A DNA stretch of 64,000 nucleotides, from positions 460,989-524,988 of the forward strand of contig NZ_FSRK01000003.1 in the NCBI RefSeq assembly GCF_900141765.1, given 5' to 3'. This DNA is from Epilithonimonas zeae. GTDB lineage: Bacteria; Bacteroidota; Bacteroidia; Flavobacteriales; Weeksellaceae. The first letter of the stretch is position 1. Each line of letters opens with the position of its first letter. Shown one piece after another: positions 24,158 to 31,832 of this stretch. Below the pieces are notes generated by a model. That model did not search any database and was not told the origin of the DNA. It saw only the letters and a list, made by a program, of their open reading frames with translations. Both the position numbers and the translations under genes were made by a program.

Positions 24158-26539
24158 TTAAAAATTGTATTTCAGAGTTACCACGAAGTTTCTTCCCGGC
24201 TCGTACATATAATATCTAAGCCTGTTCAGATATTCTCGATACTCTGTGTTAAATAAGTTGTTGATTCTGAAATTGACATTCAGATGTTTGAATAAGTTGG
24301 CGCCCAATGTCGCATTGAAACTTGTATAGGCTGCAGGCGGCGTACTGAAATCGACAATCTCACTTCTCTCCACACCATCTTTTATAAAAGTAACAGGAAG
24401 ATTGGCAATCGGATAACGTTTCTGCCTGAACACATTGTCATTTTCTAATGTTATATAGAATTGAGACGGCTTGTGCAGCATAATTTCAATTGAGTTTCTG
24501 TTTCTCGCCGGCATCATCAGAATCAATGGCTGATTGTTCGTTAGGTCATCGCCTCTCAAAACGCTGTAACCTGATTTCCATTTCAGATTATCCAAAATTG
24601 ACAGTTCTGCATCCATATCCACACCTAGCACTCTTGCTTTAACTTGCTGATAAGATTCTACAGGGAAAACGCCTCTGTTGGTGTTCAAAACACCCGTCGG
24701 AATTTGATTAATAAAACTATCAGAATACATCAGATAAGGATTCGCTTCGATATGAAGACCTTTCAAGACATCAAACTGACCTGCCAAAGAAAGATTCACG
24801 TTGTTAATCGTTTCTTTTTTGATACTCAGATTCCCTTCCTCCATTATGGCTGCAGAGTGATGTAATCCGTCCGCAAAAAGTTCCGCAGGATTCGGCGTTC
24901 TTTCCGCTCTCGAAAGATTGAGTTTGAATTCAAAATCTTGAGTTGGTTTATAATTCAGACCGACATTGGCAGAGAGGTTATGATAATCCAGAATCGGTCT
25001 TGTCAGAATTCGGCTTCCGGATTCGCTTACAAAGAATTCCGAAAATTGGTTGGCATAGTTATCATTCCATTTATCAGAATCATAATATTTGTACGCATCA
25101 TATCGGCTGAAGTCATATCTCACTGCAGCTTCTGCATTCAATTTTGAACTGAATCTATATTTGAAAATTGAAAATGCGCCGGCGTCATATCGGTAATAAT
25201 CCGGAATCAGACGTCTTGCTTTGGTTGCTGGGTCCGGGAAATTATCCTGAAAATTTCCTGAAATTCCACTTTCTAAACTCCAGTTCAAACGCTCAATCAA
25301 ATGAACCAAACTGGCAGAATGCGTAATTAACCTCAAGTCCATTGATGGAACATTAAATAATTCTCCTCGTCTGATATCAAATTCCTTTCTTCGGTTATAC
25401 TGAAAGCTGTATTGAAAAGTCAGTTTCCCAAAATCGGCGAAACGTTTGTAAGCGGAAACTTTAGCAATATGATGCGCAACTTCCTGCTTAGGATTATCAA
25501 TATCGTAACTGAAGTTATCCAAAAAATAAGGTTGCCCAAAATTCACAGCATTGTAGAAATCCTCCGGGCTCGACAAATGCGCCCCTTTGTAAATCCCGAA
25601 TTCCTGATTGGTTCCGCTGTAAGAAACATCAAACCCTTGTAGAAAACTATGTTTCCCGAAAGAGAAATTAAAAGAATTAAACTCCTGACCCGTATTCTGC
25701 AATGTATGATGTGGAATATATTGGTCACCTGTTTTTCTGTAAGTTCCACCAGCTTTTATAAACCAATCATTTTCCCAGGATTTAAGGACTGTAGCGCCTA
25801 ACTCGCCTCCTCTTCCATTAGAAATTCCGGAAAGTCTAATGTTGCCCATTATCGTATCTTTCTTGGGTAAAATAGCTGGCTCCAAAACGACAACACCGCC
25901 AACACCTTCATTGCCATATTTCAGAGCGGAAGCACCTTTTACAACATCGATGTGTTCAAAATCGTTGACATCCACATTGGGTGCGTGTTCTACTCCCCAT
26001 TCTTGCTCAGCCATTTTCACACCGTTGTTCAGAATAGAAATTCGGCTTCCGTACAAGCCACGGATAACAGGTTTTGTGATATTATTCCCCGTTTTCAAAG
26101 CTGAAACACCTGTGATTCTGGATAATAAATTTCCCAGATTTTCCGTGGAATTCCTCTCAATTTCTGTTTTGTCCAGCGTACTCATAATCACAGAACTTTT
26201 GGTTTTGTGACTGCCGTGGAGTGTAACGCCTTGTATCTCGTTGGAATGGTGCTCCAATGTGATGGCCAAATGCAAGTCTCTGTCGACTTTTACATTTTCA
26301 GTATAATCGTCGCAGAGAGGATGCTTTGCGACCAGTTGATATGACCCTGCAGAGATGCTACTGAATGAGAACCTTCCTTTTTTGTCGGTTTTCGTGGTAG
26401 AATTTCCTAACGTTACAACAGCATTTTCCAACATTGTTTTGTCATGAAAATCCTGAACAGTTCCCTCTACAGAATAGCTCTGCGCAGTTACTAATGAAAG
26501 CCCGAAAAAGACCAACATCAGATTTATAATGTGTTTCAT
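24158..26539 (-). CDS. TonB-dependent outer-membrane receptor, ZnuD-like
   Basis: 793-aa outer-membrane receptor. The signal peptide ends at TAQ, followed by a carboxypeptidase-like domain (about 22-95, VEGTVQDFHDKTMLENAVVT). The plug (about 115-215) has LGNLLSRITGVSALKTGNNI, KPVIRGLYGSRISILNNGV and VDVVKGASALKYGNEGVGGV-like sequence. The barrel ends in YMYEPGRNFVVTLKYNF with a terminal Phe. EQEWGVEHAPNVDVNDFEHI is typical of ZnuD/heme-type receptors. His-containing loops such as QYIPHHTLQ, AEQEWGVEHAP and DGLHHSAA fit metal binding. It is co-transcribed with the His-rich lipoprotein. Confidence 0.88.
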   Translation of the reverse strand: MKHIINLMLVFFGLSLVTAQSYSVEGTVQDFHDKTMLENAVVTLGNSTTKTDKKGRFSFSSISAGSYQLVAKHPLCDDYTENVKVDRDLHLAITLEHHSNEIQGVTLHGSHKTKSSVIMSTLDKTEIERNSTENLGNLLSRITGVSALKTGNNITKPVIRGLYGSRISILNNGVKMAEQEWGVEHAPNVDVNDFEHIDVVKGASALKYGNEGVGGVVVLEPAILPKKDTIMGNIRLSGISNGRGGELGATVLKSWENDWFIKAGGTYRKTGDQYIPHHTLQNTGQEFNSFNFSFGKHSFLQGFDVSYSGTNQEFGIYKGAHLSSPEDFYNAVNFGQPYFLDNFSYDIDNPKQEVAHHIAKVSAYKRFADFGKLTFQYSFQYNRRKEFDIRRGELFNVPSMDLRLITHSASLVHLIERLNWSLESGISGNFQDNFPDPATKARRLIPDYYRYDAGAFSIFKYRFSSKLNAEAAVRYDFSRYDAYKYYDSDKWNDNYANQFSEFFVSESGSRILTRPILDYHNLSANVGLNYKPTQDFEFKLNLSRAERTPNPAELFADGLHHSAAIMEEGNLSIKKETINNVNLSLAGQFDVLKGLHIEANPYLMYSDSFINQIPTGVLNTNRGVFPVESYQQVKARVLGVDMDAELSILDNLKWKSGYSVLRGDDLTNNQPLILMMPARNRNSIEIMLHKPSQFYITLENDNVFRQKRYPIANLPVTFIKDGVERSEIVDFSTPPAAYTSFNATLGANLFKHLNVNFRINNLFNTEYREYLNRLRYYMYEPGRNFVVTLKYNF

Positions 26540-26664
26540 TTTTGTAAAATGTGTAATATGAGGTAGATGCTAGAATTTAGATTAGAGATATTAAAACTCA
26601 ATTCTAAAGTCCATCTTTTTTATTGAATTAATTATTGACGCAATTTTGGAGCGTTGAATCACAC

Positions 26665-26745
26665 GCAGCCCGACCTGAACGGAGCTCTTTTTCTTTTTTA
26701 GCAAAAAAAGAAAAAAGCGGGAGTGGAGGGCGGATAAAGCTGCCC
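26665..26745. repeat. Dispersed intergenic repeat, family A copy 3
   Basis: GCAGCCCGACCTGAACGGAG, a long A/T central hairpin, then GCGGGAGTGGAGGGCGGATA and AGCTGCCCAAATAA. The rest of spacer 26540-26906 contains two AGACTTCGTCTC short inverted repeats (26785 and 26831) and no supported gene. Confidence 0.78.
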
Positions 26746-26906
26746 AAATAATTTTCGGATTTTTACCTACTACCAATATGTCGAGACTTCGTCTCCTTTT
26801 AAATGGTTGATATTTACGTTACCGAAATTACAAGACTTCGTCTCTTGCCAAAATGGTTTGAATTAATTCAAAGAAGTTCTCAACGGATTATTGAGAAAAT
26901 TGGAAT

Positions 26907-27266
26907 TTAAGAAAGTGCGGGTGGACCGCGAAGCTGAATGGTTGATTTGGTTTGTTCCCAAATTTTTTCCTGAGCGGAGATGATCTGCTCGGTTTCTTGT
27001 GTGTGGTTCTCAAAATGAAAAGTGAACTGCTCCGGAACCAGCGTGTTGCCCGTTGCCAAAAAATGACAAGCCAGACAGTCACCTGATTGATTACTCGAAA
27101 GCTCCTTCGTAATAGACTTTTCTGTTTTTTTGGAACCAGAATCTTTGAAAAAAGATTCGCCCTTGTGATTATGTAATTCTGAAGAAAACAAAACCACAAA
27201 AACATACATCGCGGTGAAAAATACCGAAATGATTTTCTGAAATTGTTTGTTTTTCTTGTTCAACAT
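26907..27266 (-). CDS. Small membrane-anchored His/Cys protein of the metal locus
   Basis: 119 aa. One hydrophobic helix (about residues 10-28) is followed by SELHNHKGESFF, a Lys/Ser linker, DCLACHFLATGN (CxxCH, near residue 80) and FHFENHTQE, ending LRGPPALS. This His, CxxCH and C-terminal RGPP pattern recurs, in my experience, in short Bacteroidota proteins near metal or heme receptors, but I know no function. ATG 27266 is preferred to GTG 27272, which lies in the -7 box (27272-27279); the mRNA would then be leaderless. Its position upstream of the receptor operon suggests a common task. Confidence 0.65.
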   Translation of the reverse strand: MLNKKNKQFQKIISVFFTAMYVFVVLFSSELHNHKGESFFKDSGSKKTEKSITKELSSNQSGDCLACHFLATGNTLVPEQFTFHFENHTQETEQIISAQEKIWEQTKSTIQLRGPPALS

Positions 27267-27271
27267 AGCCA

Positions 27272-27279
27272 CAAAGGTA
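27272..27279 (-). promoter_or_regulatory. -7 promoter box TACCTTTG, 5 nt from ATG
   Basis: Minus-strand TAnnTTTG match. Only five bases separate it from ATG 27266, which implies a leaderless transcript. Confidence 0.6.
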
Positions 27280-27448
27280 GAAATTTTTTATAACTGAATC
27301 TAATATTATGTTAAATTCTGGAAATATTTAGACTTTAAAAACAATGTAAAAAAAATTCTCGCAGATTTGACAGATCCCGCAGATGATTCATAAATCTGCT
27401 TAATTTGCAAAATCTGCGAGAATAATTTTATCGAATTATTTCAAAATT

Positions 27449-28477
27449 CTATTTCTCTTCATCGAAGTATAAACGGTAATATTTCCCTTTATCATCCTGT
27501 CCGGTTTCTAATTTGTCTCGGTCGCCGTGGATGTAAATGTGGAAATTTTTATCGAGTTTGATGATGGATTTGAAATGTCTCTGCTGCTTTTTAACCGCCT
27601 GATTGTTAATAGGAAAATCTTCTGCAATCGCAATCTGCATATCCTGCTCATAGTCGGATTTGAAGTTAGAAAAACTTTCGATCACACTGTCATCTACCAA
27701 AACTTCTTTGACAAAATCATCGTATTTGAACTCTTCTTTATCTTTGAAGAAATTGATAGATTTATTCAAGAAGTCGGCTTGGTCAGCCTTAGAAACCTCA
27801 AATTCCTCAGGTAATTTTTGGGTAATGAAATCTTTGTAAACAGACAAAGTTTCCTGCGTGTAGAAGTACTCATTGTCGCGTTGTTTTACTTTTAGGAAAT
27901 CCTCAAACCAATAATAGATGTCGCCGTTTTTGTTGTTATCTATCACTGATAAAACGTAGCCACTTTCTTTTTCGCTGTTATAAATCAAAGCCGCTTTATC
28001 AATTTTTGACAAACTGATTCCAAAATCTCTTTCGATTTCAAAAGATTCGTCCTGAGGATTGATTTTCAGAAAACCTTCTCTCTTTTCGGTTTTGAAAATC
28101 CCGATAGAATCCGTCTTCTCACTTTTGCCATCTGCAGACTCAAAAACTTCGCCTTCAAAGTAAACCAGGAACATCTCACCTGCCTGAACTCTCGGATTTT
28201 CAGCTGCTTCGTAAAGATGTTTGGCAATGTTTTCAGATTCCCACTGGAATTTGGATTTATCTTCAAAAATCTCCGACACAGCACTGTAAACAGGATTATT
28301 AACCAAATAAGAATCACTGTAAAACTGAAACTGCTCCTCAGATTTGAAAGCATTGATGAAATAATTTCCCAGCAATTCTTTCATCTCATCTTCCAACTGA
28401 AGCTCTTCCTGAGAAAGCGTTAAAGATTCTCCATTGATTTTATTCCCGACTCTGTGAACTGTAATTTTTGAAAACAT
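27449..28477 (-). CDS. Nucleoid-associated protein (NdpA/YejK family)
   Basis: 342-aa protein of the NdpA family, which binds the nucleoid and whose exact role is unsettled. The N-terminus MFSKITVHRVGNKINGE and internal GIFKTEKREGFLKI and AALIYNSEKESGYVLSVID are recognisable family blocks. The C-terminal region KKQQRHFKSIIKLDKNFHIY is basic. ATG 28477 is chosen because a TATCTTTG box lies at 28497-28504, downstream of a longer in-frame start at 28534. It is monocistronic. Confidence 0.85.
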   Translation of the reverse strand: MFSKITVHRVGNKINGESLTLSQEELQLEDEMKELLGNYFINAFKSEEQFQFYSDSYLVNNPVYSAVSEIFEDKSKFQWESENIAKHLYEAAENPRVQAGEMFLVYFEGEVFESADGKSEKTDSIGIFKTEKREGFLKINPQDESFEIERDFGISLSKIDKAALIYNSEKESGYVLSVIDNNKNGDIYYWFEDFLKVKQRDNEYFYTQETLSVYKDFITQKLPEEFEVSKADQADFLNKSINFFKDKEEFKYDDFVKEVLVDDSVIESFSNFKSDYEQDMQIAIAEDFPINNQAVKKQQRHFKSIIKLDKNFHIYIHGDRDKLETGQDDKGKYYRLYFDEEK

Positions 28478-28496
28478 TTTTTGTTGTTTAGGATTG

Positions 28497-28504
28497 CAAA
28501 GATA
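28497..28504 (-). promoter_or_regulatory. -7 promoter box TATCTTTG for the NdpA-like gene
   Basis: Exact minus-strand match 19 nt before ATG 28477. It rules out the longer ORF start at 28534. Confidence 0.7.
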
Positions 28505-28554
28505 ATTTATTCTCTTCTTTTCAACGAATGACAAATTATCTTTTCAAACACTTT

Positions 28555-29664
28555 CTAGTCCCTCTCAAATTTTTCTATCTTCAATTTCGAACTAAGCTCT
28601 TTAATATAAAAAGAAGCAATTGCCCGTGAAAATGTTGGCAAAAGTTCGCCATCATTAGACAAAACAATGATGGTGTAGCCTTCCTTCGGAAACCTCAAAA
28701 TATCAGACAATCCCGGCCCGCCACTGTGACCGGCATACAAGACATTTTCTTTGCCGACAACCCAGCCAACTTTTGAAAAATCAGCATCTTTACCATCGAT
28801 TTGGTCTGTTTTGTAAATATAATTTTCAGAAAAAGAATTTGGAAATTGGATCTCGTTGTCCAAACCGATGGCCCAGTTTGTCATATCATCAATCGATGCA
28901 AAATAGCCTCCTGCCGGATAAGTGTATTGAGGATACAGATATTTATAGGCCTTCATTTTTCCATTAAGGTCATAATAAGTAGTGATTTTTTCCGGGATGA
29001 TATCGGTTCGCAAAAACTGACCATTCACTTTGTATTCCATATCGAAAGCACCATCATTCATTTTTAGAGGCATTGACACTTCATCCTTCAAAATCTGAAC
29101 AAAAGGTTTGTTATAAATCTGTTCAAAAATATAAGACAACACCATAAAATCCGACTGCCCGTACTGCTGTTTGGAACCGGTCTTGAAAATCAGTGGCAGT
29201 TTTTTAACAGCCTCGACAATTTTTTCGGTGGGCAGATAGACATCACTTTCGTAATAATCCGCAATTCCACTGGAATGATTAATCAGGTTTACAATTTTAA
29301 TAGCCATCCATTCTTTTGGACAATCTTTGATATATTTCGAAACAGAATCTTCCAGATTGATTTTCTTGTCATACATCGTTTTCAAAAGTAGCGTAGATGT
29401 CAGCAGTTTAGTGCAGGAAGCTATTTGGAAATTGGTGTGTTCCGTGACTTTATTTTTCCAGTCGAGATTTGCAAAACCGTAAACCGTTTTCTTAATGACT
29501 TTTCCATTTTTGACAACAGCCACAGCCATTCCCGGAATTTTCAAATTTTTCATCTGCTCGTTCACAAACTGGTCCACATTTTTGCTGATGGCACTCTCAT
29601 TAGTTTGCCCGAAATGTAAAGCTGAATAAAGAAAGCCGAATGTCATCACGAGTATTTTTTTCAT
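28555..29664 (-). CDS. Secreted serine hydrolase (beta-lactamase/class C-like)
   Basis: 369 aa, exported by a signal peptide (MKKILVMTFGFLYSALHFGQ). It is a penicillin-binding-protein/beta-lactamase fold enzyme with SxxK as SCTK (near residue 84), a tyrosine motif in KQQYGQSDFMV (near 165) and HSGGPG (near 322) as the third box. It resembles the first half of the serine hydrolase at 15555-17003 (shared NLxNHSSGIxDYY-like and KMxxxIPGMAVxVxKxxK blocks) but lacks the C-terminal glycan-binding-like domain. The substrate is unknown; a role in peptidoglycan or peptide hydrolysis is an inference. Confidence 0.88.
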   Translation of the reverse strand: MKKILVMTFGFLYSALHFGQTNESAISKNVDQFVNEQMKNLKIPGMAVAVVKNGKVIKKTVYGFANLDWKNKVTEHTNFQIASCTKLLTSTLLLKTMYDKKINLEDSVSKYIKDCPKEWMAIKIVNLINHSSGIADYYESDVYLPTEKIVEAVKKLPLIFKTGSKQQYGQSDFMVLSYIFEQIYNKPFVQILKDEVSMPLKMNDGAFDMEYKVNGQFLRTDIIPEKITTYYDLNGKMKAYKYLYPQYTYPAGGYFASIDDMTNWAIGLDNEIQFPNSFSENYIYKTDQIDGKDADFSKVGWVVGKENVLYAGHSGGPGLSDILRFPKEGYTIIVLSNDGELLPTFSRAIASFYIKELSSKLKIEKFERD

Positions 29665-29889
29665 AATTATTATGATTTAATTTTTATCACTATTTAATTA
29701 GTTATTCAAAGATGAAACTTAAACCCAATTTTACAACTATATTTTTAGTTAAAATTATATTAAATTATTTTATGTTGATCTTCAAACCTTATCAATAGGG
29801 ACAAAACACTCAACTATAAAATTATGATTGAATTCTATAAAATAATAACACATTATAAAAACACATCATCACAAATACCCAGAATATTT

Positions 29890-29897
29890 TATCTTTG
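29890..29897 (+). promoter_or_regulatory. -7 promoter box TATCTTTG
   Basis: Exact TAnnTTTG match 18 nt before ATG 29916. It overlaps a TTG codon at 29895 that could otherwise be mistaken for a start. Confidence 0.6.
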
Positions 29898-29915
29898 ATA
29901 CAAACCTTGATCAAA

Positions 29916-30230
29916 ATGACCTCATCCTCTCAAAAATATATGCTGTTCTTATTTTTATTAATGACATTCTCTCTGTCGAAAGCGCAAACCATAGAGGAAG
30001 AAGTAGCGAAAAAATCCTGCGAATGCATCCACAGCAAACTATCCCCGGAAGGAACCATCTCCCAAACAGAAACCAAAAGATGCATTTCCAAAAGTGGCGA
30101 CGAAGTCCTGAAATCCAAAGATCCACAAGAAGTCAAAAAACTGACAAAAAATATGGAAGAAACTGTCGAAAGACTAAAAATTGTATATCAGTTGGTAGGA
30201 AAATGTATTCCAAAAACAGATTCCAAATAA
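29916..30230 (+). CDS. Small secreted protein of unknown function
   Basis: 104 aa with an N-terminal signal peptide (YMLFLFLLMTFSLSKAQ). The mature part has four Cys (KSCECIHSKLS, KRCISKSGD, GKCIPKTD), a charged helix EEVAKKSCEC at the start and MEETVERLKIVYQLVGKC at the end. Two disulfides in the periplasm are likely. The family is not recognised, but the pattern of a short, alpha-helical secreted protein with CEC-type cysteines is common in this group. Terminator at 30229-30263. Confidence 0.7.
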   Translation: MTSSSQKYMLFLFLLMTFSLSKAQTIEEEVAKKSCECIHSKLSPEGTISQTETKRCISKSGDEVLKSKDPQEVKKLTKNMEETVERLKIVYQLVGKCIPKTDSK

Positions 30231-30263
30231 AAATCCCTCAGCAAAAAGCTAAGGGATTTTTTT
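30229..30263. terminator. Terminator between convergent genes at 30.2 kb
   Basis: AAAAATCCCT.AGC / GCTAAGGGATTTTTTT hairpin directly at the stop of the small secreted protein. It sits 4 bp from the stop of the opposing lipoprotein gene and can act on both. Confidence 0.85.
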
Positions 30264-30266
30264 GGT

Positions 30267-30908
30267 TTATTGTTCAGTGCCCTTCAGATCCGTTCTGTAA
30301 GTTTCCGTTTTCAATTGTGAATTGGATTTCAATTTCCCTTTCACCGAAACATCAAAACCGTTTTTCTTGATGAAAACACTGGAGATATATTGGTATTCAT
30401 ACTTGGCATCGTCTTTATATTTCTTTAGAGCATCCGCCATCACTTTATTGAAGGTCTCAAGAGAAACCTGACCAAAATCAAAAAGTTCATCCTCCAATTT
30501 AAAGTCTTCTGCACCAATTCCAGAAACCTGAATGTCTTTTTTCTGCGGTTGGTGCCATCCGTCTACATTTCCAAGATATTGTATCTCTTCCACTCTCCTT
30601 TTGTCCACATTATCCTGATAAACAATCGTCAGATACAAATAATCTTTTTCACCAGCTCTTTGGATCATCCCTTCTTTTGACGGACGGAAAATGTTAAAGG
30701 AAACTTCATCCATCACTTTGGCTCCTGCGCCGGATTTCTTAACAATCTCATCGTACCATTTTTTCACTTCTTCCGGCTTAGAAAAAAACTGATAATCTAT
30801 TTCTCCTGCCCCAACAGTTGCTTCCGTTGCAGAATTCACAGTTTCTTTTAATTTGTCACAAGAACTCAAGGTGGCAACAGCCATCATACAAACAAATAAT
30901 TTTTTCAT
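30267..30908 (-). CDS. Conserved hypothetical lipoprotein
   Basis: 213 aa. ATG 30908 starts a classical lipoprotein signal (MKKLFVCMMAVATLSSC, Cys near residue 17). The mature protein is soluble with no recognised domain; it contains FFSKPEEVKKWYDEIVKK, a region of alternating strands, and a basic end KSNSQLKTETYRTDLKG. An ORF extending to 31001 is rejected because its first 31 residues lie in the terminator/leader region. The role is unknown. Confidence 0.7.
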   Translation of the reverse strand: MKKLFVCMMAVATLSSCDKLKETVNSATEATVGAGEIDYQFFSKPEEVKKWYDEIVKKSGAGAKVMDEVSFNIFRPSKEGMIQRAGEKDYLYLTIVYQDNVDKRRVEEIQYLGNVDGWHQPQKKDIQVSGIGAEDFKLEDELFDFGQVSLETFNKVMADALKKYKDDAKYEYQYISSVFIKKNGFDVSVKGKLKSNSQLKTETYRTDLKGTEQ

Positions 30909-30980
30909 AATTTTTTGGTTTAGAATTAGTTGAAAATTATAAAAAAAATCAATACCGCAGATAATCTTCTTCAAAAAAAT

Positions 30981-31012
30981 AAAAATCCCCAGGTATGTCA
31001 CTCGGGGATTTA
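30981..31012 (-). terminator. Terminator after the thioredoxin-like gene
   Basis: Minus-strand hairpin AAATCCCCGAG / CTGGGGATTT followed by TTATTTTTTT, directly after stop 31015. Confidence 0.75.
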
Positions 31013-31014
31013 TT

Positions 31015-31530
31015 TTAATTTTTCTTTACAAAAACCTGTTGTACAGTTTGAAGTTCAGTCTTGTTGAGATGAGATGTTTTCTCAAGCTTTGCTAAGAAAA
31101 AAGCAACCTCTTCTTTGGATGCAGGCGAACCGATATTTTCACATTTATCATCAAAAGAATCGGCCAAAATTTCACCTTTAGGATTTATCATCAGCCAAAA
31201 AGGAAGCCCTGCCGTTTCTCCTTTATATTTATTCATTAATTCCTGCCCACCGGGATTTTCTAAATTTTTCTTCTCGCCACGTTCCTGAACATCAATATAA
31301 GCCGTCACATAATTCTTATCAAAAAGTGGTTGTGTTGTCGGCAGATTCATATTCTTTTCCATCAGCTTGCACCAGCCACACCAGGAAGCGTGGAATATCA
31401 AAAGGACATTTTTATTCTCTGCTTTAGCTTGGCTTAAGGCTTTATTCAGGACTACATCTGCTTTTTCCTGAGCGAAATTCATTTGGATTACAAACAATGC
31501 GAAGAGCACCAGAATTTTTGAAATTTTCAT
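31015..31530 (-). CDS. Periplasmic thioredoxin-fold protein (CGWC)
   Basis: 171 aa. The signal peptide (MKISKILVLFALFVIQMNFAQ) is followed by a thioredoxin-like domain with FHASWCGWCKLMEKNM (CxxC near residue 50) and the cis-Pro region AGLPFWLMINPKGEI (near 110). This matches the DUF255/thioredoxin_7-like group of reductases acting on periplasmic disulfides. It is probably an oxidoreductase in the cell envelope; the partner is unknown. Confidence 0.85.
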   Translation of the reverse strand: MKISKILVLFALFVIQMNFAQEKADVVLNKALSQAKAENKNVLLIFHASWCGWCKLMEKNMNLPTTQPLFDKNYVTAYIDVQERGEKKNLENPGGQELMNKYKGETAGLPFWLMINPKGEILADSFDDKCENIGSPASKEEVAFFLAKLEKTSHLNKTELQTVQQVFVKKN

Positions 31531-31600
31531 TAATTAAATATTTAGTGTAAAACGAATGTAAGGATTATTTCTTTCGGAATAAAATTCATCAATTAGTGGC

Positions 31601-31627
31601 AAATAAAAAACCCAGCCGAGGCTGGGT
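31601..31627 (-). terminator. Strong terminator hairpin in the dnaK-thioredoxin spacer
   Basis: Stem ACCCAGCC / GGCTGGGT followed by TTTTTT on the minus strand. Confidence 0.85.
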
Positions 31628-31717
31628 AAAAACTAATAACCATGAAAACTCAAATTAAACATGAGAATCGCTTCAATTAGAAACAATAACCACGCCACGA
31701 AACTTTAAAGCTTTCAT
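31601..31717 (-). ncRNA. Candidate small transcript with leader peptide and terminator
   Basis: Between the dnaK terminator and the thioredoxin-like gene (302-bp spacer 31531-31832), the minus strand holds a 14-codon ORF (31717-31673, MKALKFRGVVIVSN). A second short ORF follows (MFNLSFHGYY), then a strong GC-rich hairpin ACCCAGCC / GGCTGGGT (31611-31626) with a T-run. It could be an attenuator leader or an independent small RNA. No good -7 box is visible. Evidence is structural only. Confidence 0.35.
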
Positions 31718-31774
31718 AATTAATGTTATAATTATGTTAAAATTCGAATTATCATTTTCCGCAAACTAAAAAAT

Positions 31775-31810
31775 AACAAAAGTCCCCTTGCATACGCTAG
31801 GGGACTTTCT
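31775..31810 (-). terminator. dnaK terminator
   Basis: Minus-strand stem AAAGTCCCC / GGGGACTTTT followed by GTTATTTTTT, 23 bp past the dnaK stop. Confidence 0.85.
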
Positions 31811-31832
31811 ATATTGCGTGACTCGATGAGTC

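Noticed and set aside
26540..26600. Zur-type operator before the TonB receptor
   Set aside because: No clear inverted repeat could be identified by eye in this stretch, so no site is claimed.
26591..26776. Minus-strand ORF of 61 aa
   Set aside because: It is produced by the palindromic family A repeat copy 3 (Lys/Ser runs from the A/T core).
30909..31001. Longer N-terminus of the lipoprotein gene
   Set aside because: It would place 31 residues before a textbook lipoprotein signal and start next to the upstream gene's terminator.
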